This document shows, piece by piece, positions 7,858 through 16,699 of a stretch of 64,000 bases of DNA. The notes under the pieces are model-generated. The model saw only the letters and a list, made by a program, of their open reading frames with translations, did no database searches and was not told the origin of the DNA. The stretch's first letter is position 1; each line of letters begins with the position of its first letter. Source of the stretch: Bacteroidales bacterium (GTDB lineage Bacteria; Bacteroidota; Bacteroidia; Bacteroidales; UBA932); the NCBI GenBank assembly GCA_016281015.1, contig JAEEHS010000065.1:1-64000 (forward strand), given 5' to 3'. A program made the position numbers and the translations under genes.

Positions 7858-8467
7858 TATAGCCTATCTCGACGATGCGATGGCCAGTATCGGTGCAATG
7901 CTGGACTATGCTGTCAACGCTTGCGGGGAACCTCTGGAGTTGTTTTGGAACAGGTTCCTTGCCAGTGGCGTGGCGTCTTCACTGAGCAGGGCCAATCCCA
8001 AGTATCTCGCGGGAATGTCCGGGGTGGAACTGGCCCGTACAGTTGCACTCCGCTCCGGTGATTCCCTTCCTGATGCGGAACCTTTTATTAATATGGGAAG
8101 CCCCGAATACTGGACAGGTTGGGCTATGACATATATTGCCTGGTATCTGAATGCCGACTTCGGCTCGCTCGCTTCCGGGGGAGTGGGCGTAATGGACCTT
8201 TACTGTCGGTACCCGACATTGCACGAAGCGGATCTTTCCAAAGCTGTCCGCTTCGCTCAAGGCAGACTCTCAAAGGACAATCCGCTGAAAAGAATCCGCG
8301 AGAATTCCGGCCTGACCCAGCTGCAGTTGGCGACCCTGTCCGGGAATACACTCCGCTCCATAAGAGGATATGAACAGGGCCAGCGCGCTTTGAAGAATGC
8401 TTCCACGGCCAGCGTCCTCGCGTTATGCCGGGTCCTAGGCTGCCGAGCAGAAAATCTTCTTATTTAG
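7841..8467 (+). CDS. XRE-type HTH protein, putative antitoxin of DUF3990
   Basis: A 208-residue protein. The last 60 residues (RIRENSGLTQLQLATLSGNTLRSIRGYEQGQRALKNAS) form a Cro/XRE helix-turn-helix. The first 140 residues (DIAYLDDAMASIGAMLDYAV, PEYWTGWAMTYIAWYLN) resemble the N-terminal part often found in HTH partners of DUF3990 proteins. Overlap with the upstream gene implies translational coupling. It probably neutralises the DUF3990 protein and represses the promoter at 7128-7158, perhaps through the TTGGC sites. HTH at the C-terminus rather than N-terminus is characteristic of antitoxins with an N-terminal neutralising domain; that is inference here. Confidence 0.75.
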   Translation: MIRAYDIAYLDDAMASIGAMLDYAVNACGEPLELFWNRFLASGVASSLSRANPKYLAGMSGVELARTVALRSGDSLPDAEPFINMGSPEYWTGWAMTYIAWYLNADFGSLASGGVGVMDLYCRYPTLHEADLSKAVRFAQGRLSKDNPLKRIRENSGLTQLQLATLSGNTLRSIRGYEQGQRALKNASTASVLALCRVLGCRAENLLI

Positions 8468-8560
8468 TTACCTCTTGTAGCTATGCTTAAGAATGATTGA
8501 TAGTTCCTCGTTCCTGCATCCGGACAGGAATTCGAGGTCTTTGTCGATAATGGTTTCCAT
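8468..8560 (-). pseudogene. 30-aa ORF, remnant of a DUF3944-like N-terminus
   Basis: The ORF begins METIIDKDLEFLSGCRNEEL and stops ten residues later. The pattern DxDLxFLxxCxNExL is that of DUF3944, the short N-terminal domain of a larger family, so this is probably the 5' end of a gene whose remainder has been lost. TACTTTTG (plus CAAAAGTA, 8585-8592) upstream fits a -7 box. Its stop codon lies directly against the end of the HTH gene on the other strand, suggesting that a rearrangement or insertion of the DUF3990/HTH pair cut it. Confidence 0.5.
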
Positions 8561-8689
8561 AACACTTTGTTTTGGTTTCGGGGGCAAAAGTAACGGTCAT
8601 ATCGGCCAAATGCTGTCCGAGGAGGAGGGAATATGGAAAATTTTGTAGTAGGGTGCCTGACCGCGTTGACAGGTGGAGGACCGTGGGAG

Positions 8690-8815
8690 GAGGCCGTTTT
8701 TGTGTCAGCGTGGGCGGCGACACGAAAAGCCGGTGCCGAACGGCGACACGAAAAAACGGCAACCGGCAGGCGACACAAAAAGCGGCCGCCCTCCCGGCAG
8801 CCGCTTTTCGTGTGT
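8690..8815. repeat. Cluster of GACACGAAAA-type direct and inverted repeats
   Basis: GGCGACACGAAAA-like sequences occur at 8716, 8742 and 8769 (spacing 26-27 bases), and inverted copies at about 8694-8705 (TTTTTGTGTC) and 8803-8813 (CTTTTCGTGTG). Together they can form two hairpins, the second being the terminator at 8777-8808. The remainder of 8561-8836 holds no supported gene. Confidence 0.6.
8777..8808 (-). terminator. Terminator of fimbrial locus 1
   Basis: AAAAAGCGGC (8777-8786) and GCCGCTTTT (8800-8808) pair over nine positions with a 13-base loop; A and T runs flank the GC core on both sides, so it can act in both directions. It lies 29 bases beyond the stop of the DUF4906-like gene. 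Confidence 0.75.
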
Positions 8816-8836
8816 GCTATCTGGAAATGCCGGAGG

Positions 8837-11800
8837 CTATTCCCAGGAGTAGTATTGGTATGAAACGGTGAATCCGGTCACTCTCAGGCTTTGGTTGTTC
8901 CTGGACAGAGCAAACGTAGTTTCGGTGGCGGTGTCCTCACCTGTCCAGCTTGTTGCGGTATTACTTGTCGTTGTGGCGGACGTTCCCTGGACAGTTAGGC
9001 TTGTCGAAGTGTAGTTGTTGCCGGTGAATGTCAGCGACAGGCCCGTAAGGGCTTTCCGGTTGGGGATAGAGGCCGTATTGATGGTGAGTGTAACACCTGT
9101 CCGGTTGAGTTGGGTGTAGTCCCGACCTCCAATCCCCCAAGTACCATCGGAAGCATATTGGTTGATAGCACTGAACGTAGCCGTAACATTACCGCTCGTC
9201 GCGCTGGTGCTGTTCATAAACTGGCCGCTTGATCCGTTTCCGGTATCAAAGGTCACGGAACCATTGTTCACCTTTGCCTTCCGGTGGGTAATTACAACGC
9301 TTTCATCGGCATAGCCGCTCCTGGAGGCCTTCACGGTGAAGTTCACGTCGCTGGTCGAGTAGTTGACGGGCATAGTGAGCGTGATGGTGGTACCGGAAGG
9401 AGTTGTGACCACTCCGCTGGTGCCGAGAGGCGTGGAAATGCTCGCGCCAGTGCCTTCTACCGTCAAGTCGCACGGCAGTTCGGAGATGAGCGTGAGCGTG
9501 GTAGTCGTTGCATTACCGATGACCGACGTTGCGCTTGCCGTGAGCGAGAAGGCTGGCGTTCCGGCCTGCGTGATATTGCCGGTTGCTACAACCCTTCCTT
9601 CCTCGTTGCAAAGGTCGACCCGGATGGTGCGGTTGGCACCCGTCGTGTTGGCCGGCACGGTGAGCGTTTCGCTATGGGCCGCGGCCGCTGCCACATTCTT
9701 TGTGAATACCGGGTTGCTGTCTCCGGGAACGTAAACCTTCAGGACGGTCGGGAAGCTGGCGGAGACGTTCACGTTTGCCGATGTTGCGGTCATCCAGATA
9801 TTGCTGTCCACAACGCTCAGCGTCGCGGTACCCGCAGCCTGGGTTATGGTGACAGAACTCGTGTGGGAGCCGTTGTCACCCGTGACGGTGTAGGTCTGCG
9901 GCTGCAGCTGGTTGTTTACGGGAACGGTAAGGGTAACGGCATTCGTCGCACCGGCGGAGCCGCTTGCCGGGGACAGGCTGGCGCCGCTGAGTCCGCCGCT
10001 CACTGACACGGTCCAGGAGGCTTCGGAATCCACGTTGATGGTGGCAGAAGCGGCGCTGTTGCCGACAGTGCTGTCAGAAGTGGTGAGCTTGATGTCGGGC
10101 ACGCCGAGCTGCGTCAAGGTCTTGGAGGCAAGGACCTCTCCGGTAGAAGTGTCGCACAGGTTCACGATGATGTGACGGGAGGCGCCTGTCGTGTTGGCAG
10201 GGATGCCGGTAATCGTTTCATCGTGGCCGGTCGTTGCGGCGATATCCGCCGTGTAAATCGGCGTGTCATTGCCCTGGACGTACGCCTTCAGCACGGTGGC
10301 GAAGCTACACGCGACATTGACCGTCGCACTTGTCGCCGTCATACGGACTTCATTGTTTGCAGAAGTAACTCTTACCTCACCGGCCTCCTGGGTGATGATG
10401 ACATCCTCCCAGACCGTACTGAGCAGGTTGCGGGCCCGCACCGTGAACCGGCGTTCGTGGTTGGTCATGTTCTGCGGGATGTTCACCTGGCGATTCGTCG
10501 GTGTAGTCGTGGCCGGATACTCCTCGGAGGTATAGATGACCGTGCCGCTGGGATCGATGAGCTCGATCACATAAGTGGTACCGGACGCTACGGTGACGGT
10601 CACGGAGTTGGCTCCGTTGTCGACAGTCGTGACATTGGAAGACAGACTCATCATGATGCCTTCCTGGGTGATGTAGGCCGTACGGGTAAGGTTGGACGAA
10701 GTGTTCGTGAGCGTAAGCTTATAGCGTATCGAATTCTCGGTCACGTTCTCGGGAAGGGTGACGGCTACATCCTGTCCGGTGGTGGCGCTGCCGCTGGAAG
10801 GGCTCAGGGATGCACCGGCAGCGACGCCGCCATTGGCCATCGCAATATTCAACACCCAGTTTCCGGCGGATTTCACCCGAACGGTGGCGGCAGTGCCGGA
10901 GACGTTCTGGCGGTTCGGCGTGATGTTATTGTTCGCATCACCGTAAAGGGTCGTCTGGGCGGTGGTGACACCGGAAGCATCGGTGGCGAAATACTTGTTA
11001 TAGACGTATACCTGTGATTCCGAGAACGCCTTGGTGGTCTCGAAATCGCAGGTAAGAATAATATCGTCACTGCCGGATAGCTCGGCGTTGTTCTTCAGGC
11101 GCTGGTATTCCGACCAGTTCAGGGTACGGACAAAGCAGTAGGAAGACGTGCCGTCTCCGGAAAGAGACTTGAAGGGCTCGTTGAGATTCTCGATTCCCGT
11201 GGATTTTACCGGCATATTTTCACTGGAAGCGGGGTTCAGCGTCTTTTTACTGTCCTCAATGAGGATTTCCATCGGGAACATGGAAGCCTGCAGGTCCCAG
11301 GGAAGGGGAATGCTCAAGGTTGTGAGCTGCCCTTCCTCATCCGCAACGGTCACAGGCGAAAGAGAAGGCGAAATCGTCTTGGCATTGAACACACGGATCG
11401 TAACCATACGGACGAGCCGATAGGTATCCGTGCCGTCGTTGTACGTTCCTACCAGTTGGAGGGTGGAAGAAAGGGTGGATGTTCCATTCGGCTGATTGAG
11501 CGTGTAGTTGACATAACGCTCGCCGTCGGCATTGTCCGCGTTGTCAACGGTAAGAGTATTGATGGCATTTCCTTCCTTCTCGGTCACCGTAACGTCCCCG
11601 TTAATTTTGGCCTGGGTTGCATTCAATTCAAACTTGTACCAGAATTTCTGCGTGCCGGTATTGTACACCCAGTCGAAGTTGGGCTGCTGTACATAAAGGC
11701 GCACGATGCCGTTGGAAACGTCGGGAAGGGTGCGGGTGTCCAGCGATACGGAGAAGTTGCTTCCGCTGTTGTGGCCCACCGCATCGGACAGATTCTCATA

Positions 11801-12886
11801 TCCGTCCACCGACACGTCGGAGATATTGACGCGATAGGTGTAGTTCCTGTAAATCGGGAAATAGCCGCTTTCCAGCGCCAGGTCCAGGCGGTAATAGTGG
11901 ATCGGCGTTGAGGAGTCAGGTTCGCCGCTTTGGACATAACGGGCGGCCATCAGGATGAAAGGAGGATTGTCTGTGGTGACAGCCCTTTCATAGACATAGA
12001 TGGGCTCTCTCGGAGCGACGGATACGCCAGGGGCGTTGAAGGCATCGGCCGTCGTGGGGACATTGGTATCGATATCCGGATTGGCAGGGAAGCCCAGATA
12101 GGTTTTTCCGTCATAGCTGTATAAGTGATTGGACAGCGTGACGGAAGGATCGGCATAACCGGGCACCCAGTCGCCGTGGTTGCTGCTGTACATGGCGATG
12201 GCGCCGCTGCGGGGCATGTTGCAGAGGGTGTAGGCGACAATCTCGAAATTGGTGGCATTTTCGCTGACGGTCACGCTGGCGAAGTTGCGGATCAGGGTGA
12301 GGTTACTCAGGGCCGCCACGGTCTCGGGGGTCGGGATATACTCTCCGTCGGGTGTCTGCTCGGCGTTTCCGTCCGTTTCCACAATCTGGATGCCTGCGGG
12401 CAAAACAATGCGCTGCCAATAGGCGCCGTTGCCCTCGGAGACCGTCATATTCTGCATAATGTCGTTCTCATAGGCGTTGAACGGCAGGGAGGACGGGCCG
12501 TTGGCGATGATATGGAGTACGCGCTCCTTGGACGAAATGGGAAGACGTGCAAGGAAGTAGGCCGAGGTTGCATTCTGCGAGGCAAAGCCTCCGGGCAGGG
12601 GATTGCCCTGGGCGTCGCAAGGGTAGGCGCTCACATAGTCTTTCAGGTAGCGGTCCGTACCGAAAACGGCAACGTGGATGTTGCTGATAGCAGGCTGTAC
12701 CCCCATTTCCATGCCGATGTCGGCTTTGGTACGGGCCTGCAGGACGACCGGCTCCTGGAAAGAGAGGACGACAGGGACGGTCGCGCCCTCTTTTTCAAAC
12801 TCACCGACAGACAGCGGCTCCTCCCGTGTGCAGGACACGCAGGCGAGCACCAGCAAGACCGAAAATATAGCGTAAATCTTTTTCAT
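8837..12886 (-). CDS. DUF4906-like giant fimbrial lipoprotein with Ig/BACON-like modules
   Basis: A 1349-residue lipoprotein (MKKIYAIFSVLLVLACVSCT). Residues to about 700 are the core shared with the 42967 gene (KTKADIGMEM, IHVAVFGTD, AYWQRIVLPAGIQ, PLYVYER-like stretch), a region usually annotated DUF4906. Residues about 840-1020 and 1020-1200 are two related Ig-like modules (MTATSATVNV, PANTTGASR, SLSPASGSAG), the last of BACON type. The C-terminal 145 residues (from VTFDTGNGSS) are a separate beta-rich domain ending in YQYYSWE. Last gene of the locus, seven bases after the 12893 gene. Likely a fimbrial tip or surface adhesin; ligand unknown. Ser/Thr/Asn-rich composition fits a secreted stalk. 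Confidence 0.8.
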   Translation of the reverse strand: MKKIYAIFSVLLVLACVSCTREEPLSVGEFEKEGATVPVVLSFQEPVVLQARTKADIGMEMGVQPAISNIHVAVFGTDRYLKDYVSAYPCDAQGNPLPGGFASQNATSAYFLARLPISSKERVLHIIANGPSSLPFNAYENDIMQNMTVSEGNGAYWQRIVLPAGIQIVETDGNAEQTPDGEYIPTPETVAALSNLTLIRNFASVTVSENATNFEIVAYTLCNMPRSGAIAMYSSNHGDWVPGYADPSVTLSNHLYSYDGKTYLGFPANPDIDTNVPTTADAFNAPGVSVAPREPIYVYERAVTTDNPPFILMAARYVQSGEPDSSTPIHYYRLDLALESGYFPIYRNYTYRVNISDVSVDGYENLSDAVGHNSGSNFSVSLDTRTLPDVSNGIVRLYVQQPNFDWVYNTGTQKFWYKFELNATQAKINGDVTVTEKEGNAINTLTVDNADNADGERYVNYTLNQPNGTSTLSSTLQLVGTYNDGTDTYRLVRMVTIRVFNAKTISPSLSPVTVADEEGQLTTLSIPLPWDLQASMFPMEILIEDSKKTLNPASSENMPVKSTGIENLNEPFKSLSGDGTSSYCFVRTLNWSEYQRLKNNAELSGSDDIILTCDFETTKAFSESQVYVYNKYFATDASGVTTAQTTLYGDANNNITPNRQNVSGTAATVRVKSAGNWVLNIAMANGGVAAGASLSPSSGSATTGQDVAVTLPENVTENSIRYKLTLTNTSSNLTRTAYITQEGIMMSLSSNVTTVDNGANSVTVTVASGTTYVIELIDPSGTVIYTSEEYPATTTPTNRQVNIPQNMTNHERRFTVRARNLLSTVWEDVIITQEAGEVRVTSANNEVRMTATSATVNVACSFATVLKAYVQGNDTPIYTADIAATTGHDETITGIPANTTGASRHIIVNLCDTSTGEVLASKTLTQLGVPDIKLTTSDSTVGNSAASATINVDSEASWTVSVSGGLSGASLSPASGSAGATNAVTLTVPVNNQLQPQTYTVTGDNGSHTSSVTITQAAGTATLSVVDSNIWMTATSANVNVSASFPTVLKVYVPGDSNPVFTKNVAAAAAHSETLTVPANTTGANRTIRVDLCNEEGRVVATGNITQAGTPAFSLTASATSVIGNATTTTLTLISELPCDLTVEGTGASISTPLGTSGVVTTPSGTTITLTMPVNYSTSDVNFTVKASRSGYADESVVITHRKAKVNNGSVTFDTGNGSSGQFMNSTSATSGNVTATFSAINQYASDGTWGIGGRDYTQLNRTGVTLTINTASIPNRKALTGLSLTFTGNNYTSTSLTVQGTSATTTSNTATSWTGEDTATETTFALSRNNQSLRVTGFTVSYQYYSWE

Positions 12887-12892
12887 ATCTCA

Positions 12893-15211
12893 TCAAAATG
12901 TATCAGAGAGGCTGGTCTTGTATCCAAGCCATTTGGAGTTTGTGTCGTCAGAATGATTCTCGCCCCAATACCAGGTATCGTAGACGCAGCGGATAAAACC
13001 TTGGTAGGTGGTGCCGTTCCGGGTCGTTCGGACAGCATCACCACTGACGCTGGTAGTAGCACTGCTCATGTCCAGGAAATAATCCTGATTGTTGTTTGTA
13101 CCACCCTTGATATAAAGAAGGTTCCCAGCCGTCCAATAGCCTCGATCTGTGGTAGCGCCGAAAAGTGAAGGAATCTTAGCGTCGGTGTTCAGTTTCTGCA
13201 GGAAAAGAATTTCAGCCTGGGTGGGAAGGCGCCAGCGACCGGCGGGATATCCATACTCCTGATAGGCGGCACACCTCTTCTTTGCACCTTCGTAGGAAAC
13301 AGCATAAGTTTTTCCGTAGGAGGAAGCCGAGATGAATTTGGGTGAAATGACGTTCTGTGTATTATCTGCCGTGGGACGGTAATTGGTACAATCATCGCCG
13401 GGGATGTTTCCAATCAGCACACCGCTGTATTCATTGGTTTCCGGTGCGCGGGGGTCTCCCAGCACCGTCGGGAATTCCACGCCGTTCGCCAAGGGGGTGA
13501 ACTTGAGGATGGTCGTGGTAACCTGATAGAGGTTCGGATTCTGGTTGCTTCCAGTGGGAGTTGCAGGAACCGATGCTGTATTGGCACCGACCGAGCCCAG
13601 ATAATGCGGAATGTGCGTCGTACTCATAGTACCGGTCGTTGACGTGCCGGAGTTATCCCAGACCCGGGTATTGCCGGAGGTCGAGGAAGTCGCGTTGACG
13701 TACACGTTAGGCTCACTGTTCGTATCGTGGCGCGTATCGGTACTCTCAATATAAAGCGGCGGATACTGCGTAACGATCAAGGTCTTGTCGTACTGCCCGG
13801 CATCGTCGTTCGCAAGCTGCAGGACGATGGTGAAGGTGTAGGGCGACACGTCATACTGGTCGGTCGTAAAATCGTATTTCAGCGTATTGCTGATATGGAT
13901 ATAATCACCGTCGGTTGCTTTCGCGACTTTGGGGGTATTGTTCTCGGTCTCAGTCGATCCGGAACTGTAATCCTTATACGTCATGACTTTGCTCCGGATG
14001 GCAACGGCGCCGCTGGCGAAGTAAGGAATATCCAGCGTGTTGCCATAGAACTTGATGTTCTTGGGATCCGGGACATTCACGTCCAGGTAGTAACCGGGAG
14101 ACATCGTGGACGTGATATCGTTGCCGGTTCTCCAGTCGAGGACCTGATAGCCGCAGGGAACGTTCACGGCCTCGTCGTCCGCATCGCCGCCGAGCTGGGT
14201 GACGTCCAGGACGAGGTGGTACCAGTTGTTGCTCGCAAAGGCGTTGGTCGGGAGCATTACCTTATAATAATACTCCTTCTGGGACTCCTGCACGATGCCG
14301 GAAGTGCTGCGGGAAAGCTTCCAGGGCACGATGAGCTTGAGGTAAGGCTCGGTGGCCGAACCATAAGTCCAGCTTTCCGGATACGTATAGAACGACGCGC
14401 TGGAAAAAGCGGTGGAAAAACCGGTCTTTCCAGGTATGGTTGTGTTGTCGATGTTGGGGAAATAATCGAAGAAAGAATGGTTCTGGTCGATGCCGCCAAC
14501 GAGGGTTTCCGTCGTACCGTTGCATAGATACACGCGGATATTGCTGCCTTCGGTGAGCGGGGTCCAGATCTCGGTGACATGGCCTTTGTCGTGCTGGACC
14601 TCGTCCTTCAGGTAGAAATCCATCGTAACCTTGGCGGGGAGACGCTTCAGTTCAATCGATGCTTCACCAACGAGATTTTGGCCCAGGACCGGGGCCACCG
14701 TGATGTTCTCCGCAAGGCCGGTCATCACCAGGCAAAGGTCTTTTTCTGCTGCCGGTATCGTGTTGCCGCCGGCTTCTGCGGTGAAAGTGCGGTGGGAAGA
14801 CTCGCTGAGTGCAAGAGCATTCAAGAATGCCATAGTGGTTGCGTTGCCACTGTCATAGAAGTCGGTTTCCGGACCGGGATAGTTTGCTATGGAGAATACC
14901 TTATATGTATCGTCCTGGATAGCGGCAGCCTGGATGAAACAGGTGAAATTGGATTCAATCTCCGGAGTGAAGCGCCAATGGTGCCTGAAATCAGGGTACG
15001 TGCTGTTGAACAGGAAAACGTCTATTGTCTTGATGAGGTTTTCGTTGCCGACGCCCGGCTTGTCCGCCTTGGTGCTGATGTCCCCGCAGGTGAAAGTGAG
15101 GCGGATCCCGTCTTCTGTGGAGGGAACGGGGCGCTGCTCTGATATCCTTTCGCATGCGGAGATTGAAAGAAGCGCTGCAAAAACGGCAGTTATGAAGATG
15201 GATTTTTTCAT
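12893..15211 (-). CDS. Fimbrial minor-subunit-like lipoprotein with GRWRLPT domain
   Basis: A 772-residue lipoprotein (MKKSIFITAVFAALLSISAC). The first 350 residues are fimbrillin-like (TKADKPGVG, IKTIDVFLFNS, LPAKVTMDF). The last 150 contain KRCAAYQEYGYPAGRWRLPT, AEILFLQKLN, GYWTAGN and FIRCVYDTWYWG, a pattern of the Fibrobacter paralogous/Lcl-type C-terminal domains, which share a fold with sulfatase-modifying-factor and lectin-like domains. The 46026 gene has the same arrangement. It precedes the DUF4906-like gene and probably encodes a tip-complex protein; binding by the C-terminal domain is inference. Confidence 0.8.
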   Translation of the reverse strand: MKKSIFITAVFAALLSISACERISEQRPVPSTEDGIRLTFTCGDISTKADKPGVGNENLIKTIDVFLFNSTYPDFRHHWRFTPEIESNFTCFIQAAAIQDDTYKVFSIANYPGPETDFYDSGNATTMAFLNALALSESSHRTFTAEAGGNTIPAAEKDLCLVMTGLAENITVAPVLGQNLVGEASIELKRLPAKVTMDFYLKDEVQHDKGHVTEIWTPLTEGSNIRVYLCNGTTETLVGGIDQNHSFFDYFPNIDNTTIPGKTGFSTAFSSASFYTYPESWTYGSATEPYLKLIVPWKLSRSTSGIVQESQKEYYYKVMLPTNAFASNNWYHLVLDVTQLGGDADDEAVNVPCGYQVLDWRTGNDITSTMSPGYYLDVNVPDPKNIKFYGNTLDIPYFASGAVAIRSKVMTYKDYSSGSTETENNTPKVAKATDGDYIHISNTLKYDFTTDQYDVSPYTFTIVLQLANDDAGQYDKTLIVTQYPPLYIESTDTRHDTNSEPNVYVNATSSTSGNTRVWDNSGTSTTGTMSTTHIPHYLGSVGANTASVPATPTGSNQNPNLYQVTTTILKFTPLANGVEFPTVLGDPRAPETNEYSGVLIGNIPGDDCTNYRPTADNTQNVISPKFISASSYGKTYAVSYEGAKKRCAAYQEYGYPAGRWRLPTQAEILFLQKLNTDAKIPSLFGATTDRGYWTAGNLLYIKGGTNNNQDYFLDMSSATTSVSGDAVRTTRNGTTYQGFIRCVYDTWYWGENHSDDTNSKWLGYKTSLSDTF

Positions 15212-15217
15212 ATCACA

Positions 15218-16690
15218 CTACATGCTAGGGATGATTACTGTATAGGCGCCGTCCCGCTGGAGTTCGGAATCCAGGGAGAATTCGCGGCCTCCGGTGGCCT
15301 GGACAGAGAAAGATAGGTCTGCCGTAATGGGCGGCTGACCCGCCGCCGGACGGTCGTCATCGTCGGCATAAATATAGAAGTCGATGGTAACGCCGGGACG
15401 GATATCGCCCTCGGACGTTCCGATGGTGCCCGACGCCGTGTTGACGACACCGTTTCCGAAATCGTGGTTGAAGGAGTAGAAACTCACATTCTGCGACAGG
15501 TTGATGTGGTAGGTACAGCGGGTCGGCGAGTAAATCTTGAACATGCCGTGGAGGGGCATCAGCCGGCCCTGCGGGTCTGTCTTGAACGTGACGTTCCGGC
15601 CGCTGATCGTGCAGGTGGAGGAATCCCAGCCGATCCAGCTGGCCATGGCAGACTGATCCTCTGCACCGGCAGTCAGTTCGGTATAGTTCCAGGGCATGAC
15701 GGATTCTTCCACTTTGAAGATACCGCCCATGTAGGTGACCGTATAGGAATACTTGTGGCCGCCCTTCCAGGACGTGCCTTTCGGGAAAGAAAGTTTGGAA
15801 GTACGGATGTACGGGTTTCCTGTGACGGGATCCGTCTCTCCGTCTATCTGGTAAACAACTGTGATAACTTCAAACAGTTCGGCTTCATCCGCCGGCCAGA
15901 AATAGTAGAAATCCTTGGTGCTGGTCTGCTGCTGTGAGAGCATATCGATGGGAGTATCCCCCTTGCCGTAAGCCATACCGCCGAAATCAGTCCTGGCGGA
16001 GAAGGCTCCTGATTTAGTGGGATTGTTGAAGGCGACATCGGCCGTTCCGTCATCATTGAAAGTGATCACGGTTTGCTTGCTGTTGATGAAATCATCGTTC
16101 AGATACACGCCGTGAAGGTAGATGGGCTGCTCTCCGTTCGGGGTCTGGTTGGAAATCTGGAACGACATGGCCACCTGTGCAAAAAGGTGGTTGAAAACCA
16201 GGAGAACATCCGAATAGTCGTTGCCGGAGGTGTTGCGGCTGACCGGATTGGAGTACATGAAGTCGTACTGCTGGGCCGATGTGCTGAGTGCTTTCGCCGG
16301 AATGGTGAGCGTATTGCCGCTGGCGCTGAGGCCGGTGCCGAAGAAGGCAGCGGTGCTGTAGTTTTCGTTGTGCTCCAGCCAGCTGAAAAACAGGTGGTCT
16401 CCGCCCAGCCACTCATAATCGGCAGTAGTGCCGTAGACCCATTTGGAATCGCTTGCATTCCACCGGAGGGTGTTGTTGATGTGGTACTGGGTGCCATTGT
16501 ACCAGTCGCGGACCTGGAAAACGCTGGTGGTGTTCACGGCGTCGGTCGCCTTGGTCTGGATGGGAGCGGCAAAGCGGATCCCTGAAGAAGCAGCCTCCGG
16601 AACCATTTCCTTCCGGTCGCAGGAAGGGACGAAAACCAGCGCCATCAGGGCCGTGATCAGTAGGGTATTGTGCTTGTTTGTCATTTTCAT
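15218..16690 (-). CDS. Fimbrillin family lipoprotein, 490 aa
   Basis: Signal peptide MKMTNKHNTLLITALMALVF with Cys after VPS, then the Mfa-like fimbrillin pattern: SGIRFAAPIQTKATD, WLGGDHLFFSWLEHN, QQYDFMYSNPVSR, LLVFNHLFAQVAMSFQI, KGTSWKGGHKYSYTVTY and MPWNYTE. The first domain ends with the conserved MPW (compare the DPAVxxW of the other subunits) and is followed by about 130 extra residues, so it is longer than a shaft fimbrillin. It corresponds in position to the 48648 gene of locus 2. Probably a fimbrial accessory or adaptor subunit. Confidence 0.8.
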   Translation of the reverse strand: MKMTNKHNTLLITALMALVFVPSCDRKEMVPEAASSGIRFAAPIQTKATDAVNTTSVFQVRDWYNGTQYHINNTLRWNASDSKWVYGTTADYEWLGGDHLFFSWLEHNENYSTAAFFGTGLSASGNTLTIPAKALSTSAQQYDFMYSNPVSRNTSGNDYSDVLLVFNHLFAQVAMSFQISNQTPNGEQPIYLHGVYLNDDFINSKQTVITFNDDGTADVAFNNPTKSGAFSARTDFGGMAYGKGDTPIDMLSQQQTSTKDFYYFWPADEAELFEVITVVYQIDGETDPVTGNPYIRTSKLSFPKGTSWKGGHKYSYTVTYMGGIFKVEESVMPWNYTELTAGAEDQSAMASWIGWDSSTCTISGRNVTFKTDPQGRLMPLHGMFKIYSPTRCTYHINLSQNVSFYSFNHDFGNGVVNTASGTIGTSEGDIRPGVTIDFYIYADDDDRPAAGQPPITADLSFSVQATGGREFSLDSELQRDGAYTVIIPSM

Positions 16691-16699
16691 TTCCTCCTG

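Noticed and set aside
8572..8871. Plus-strand ORFs of about 80-100 codons between the HTH gene and fimbrial locus 1
   Set aside because: They run through the repeat and terminator region, have no start signal or domain, and overlap the end of the DUF4906-like gene.
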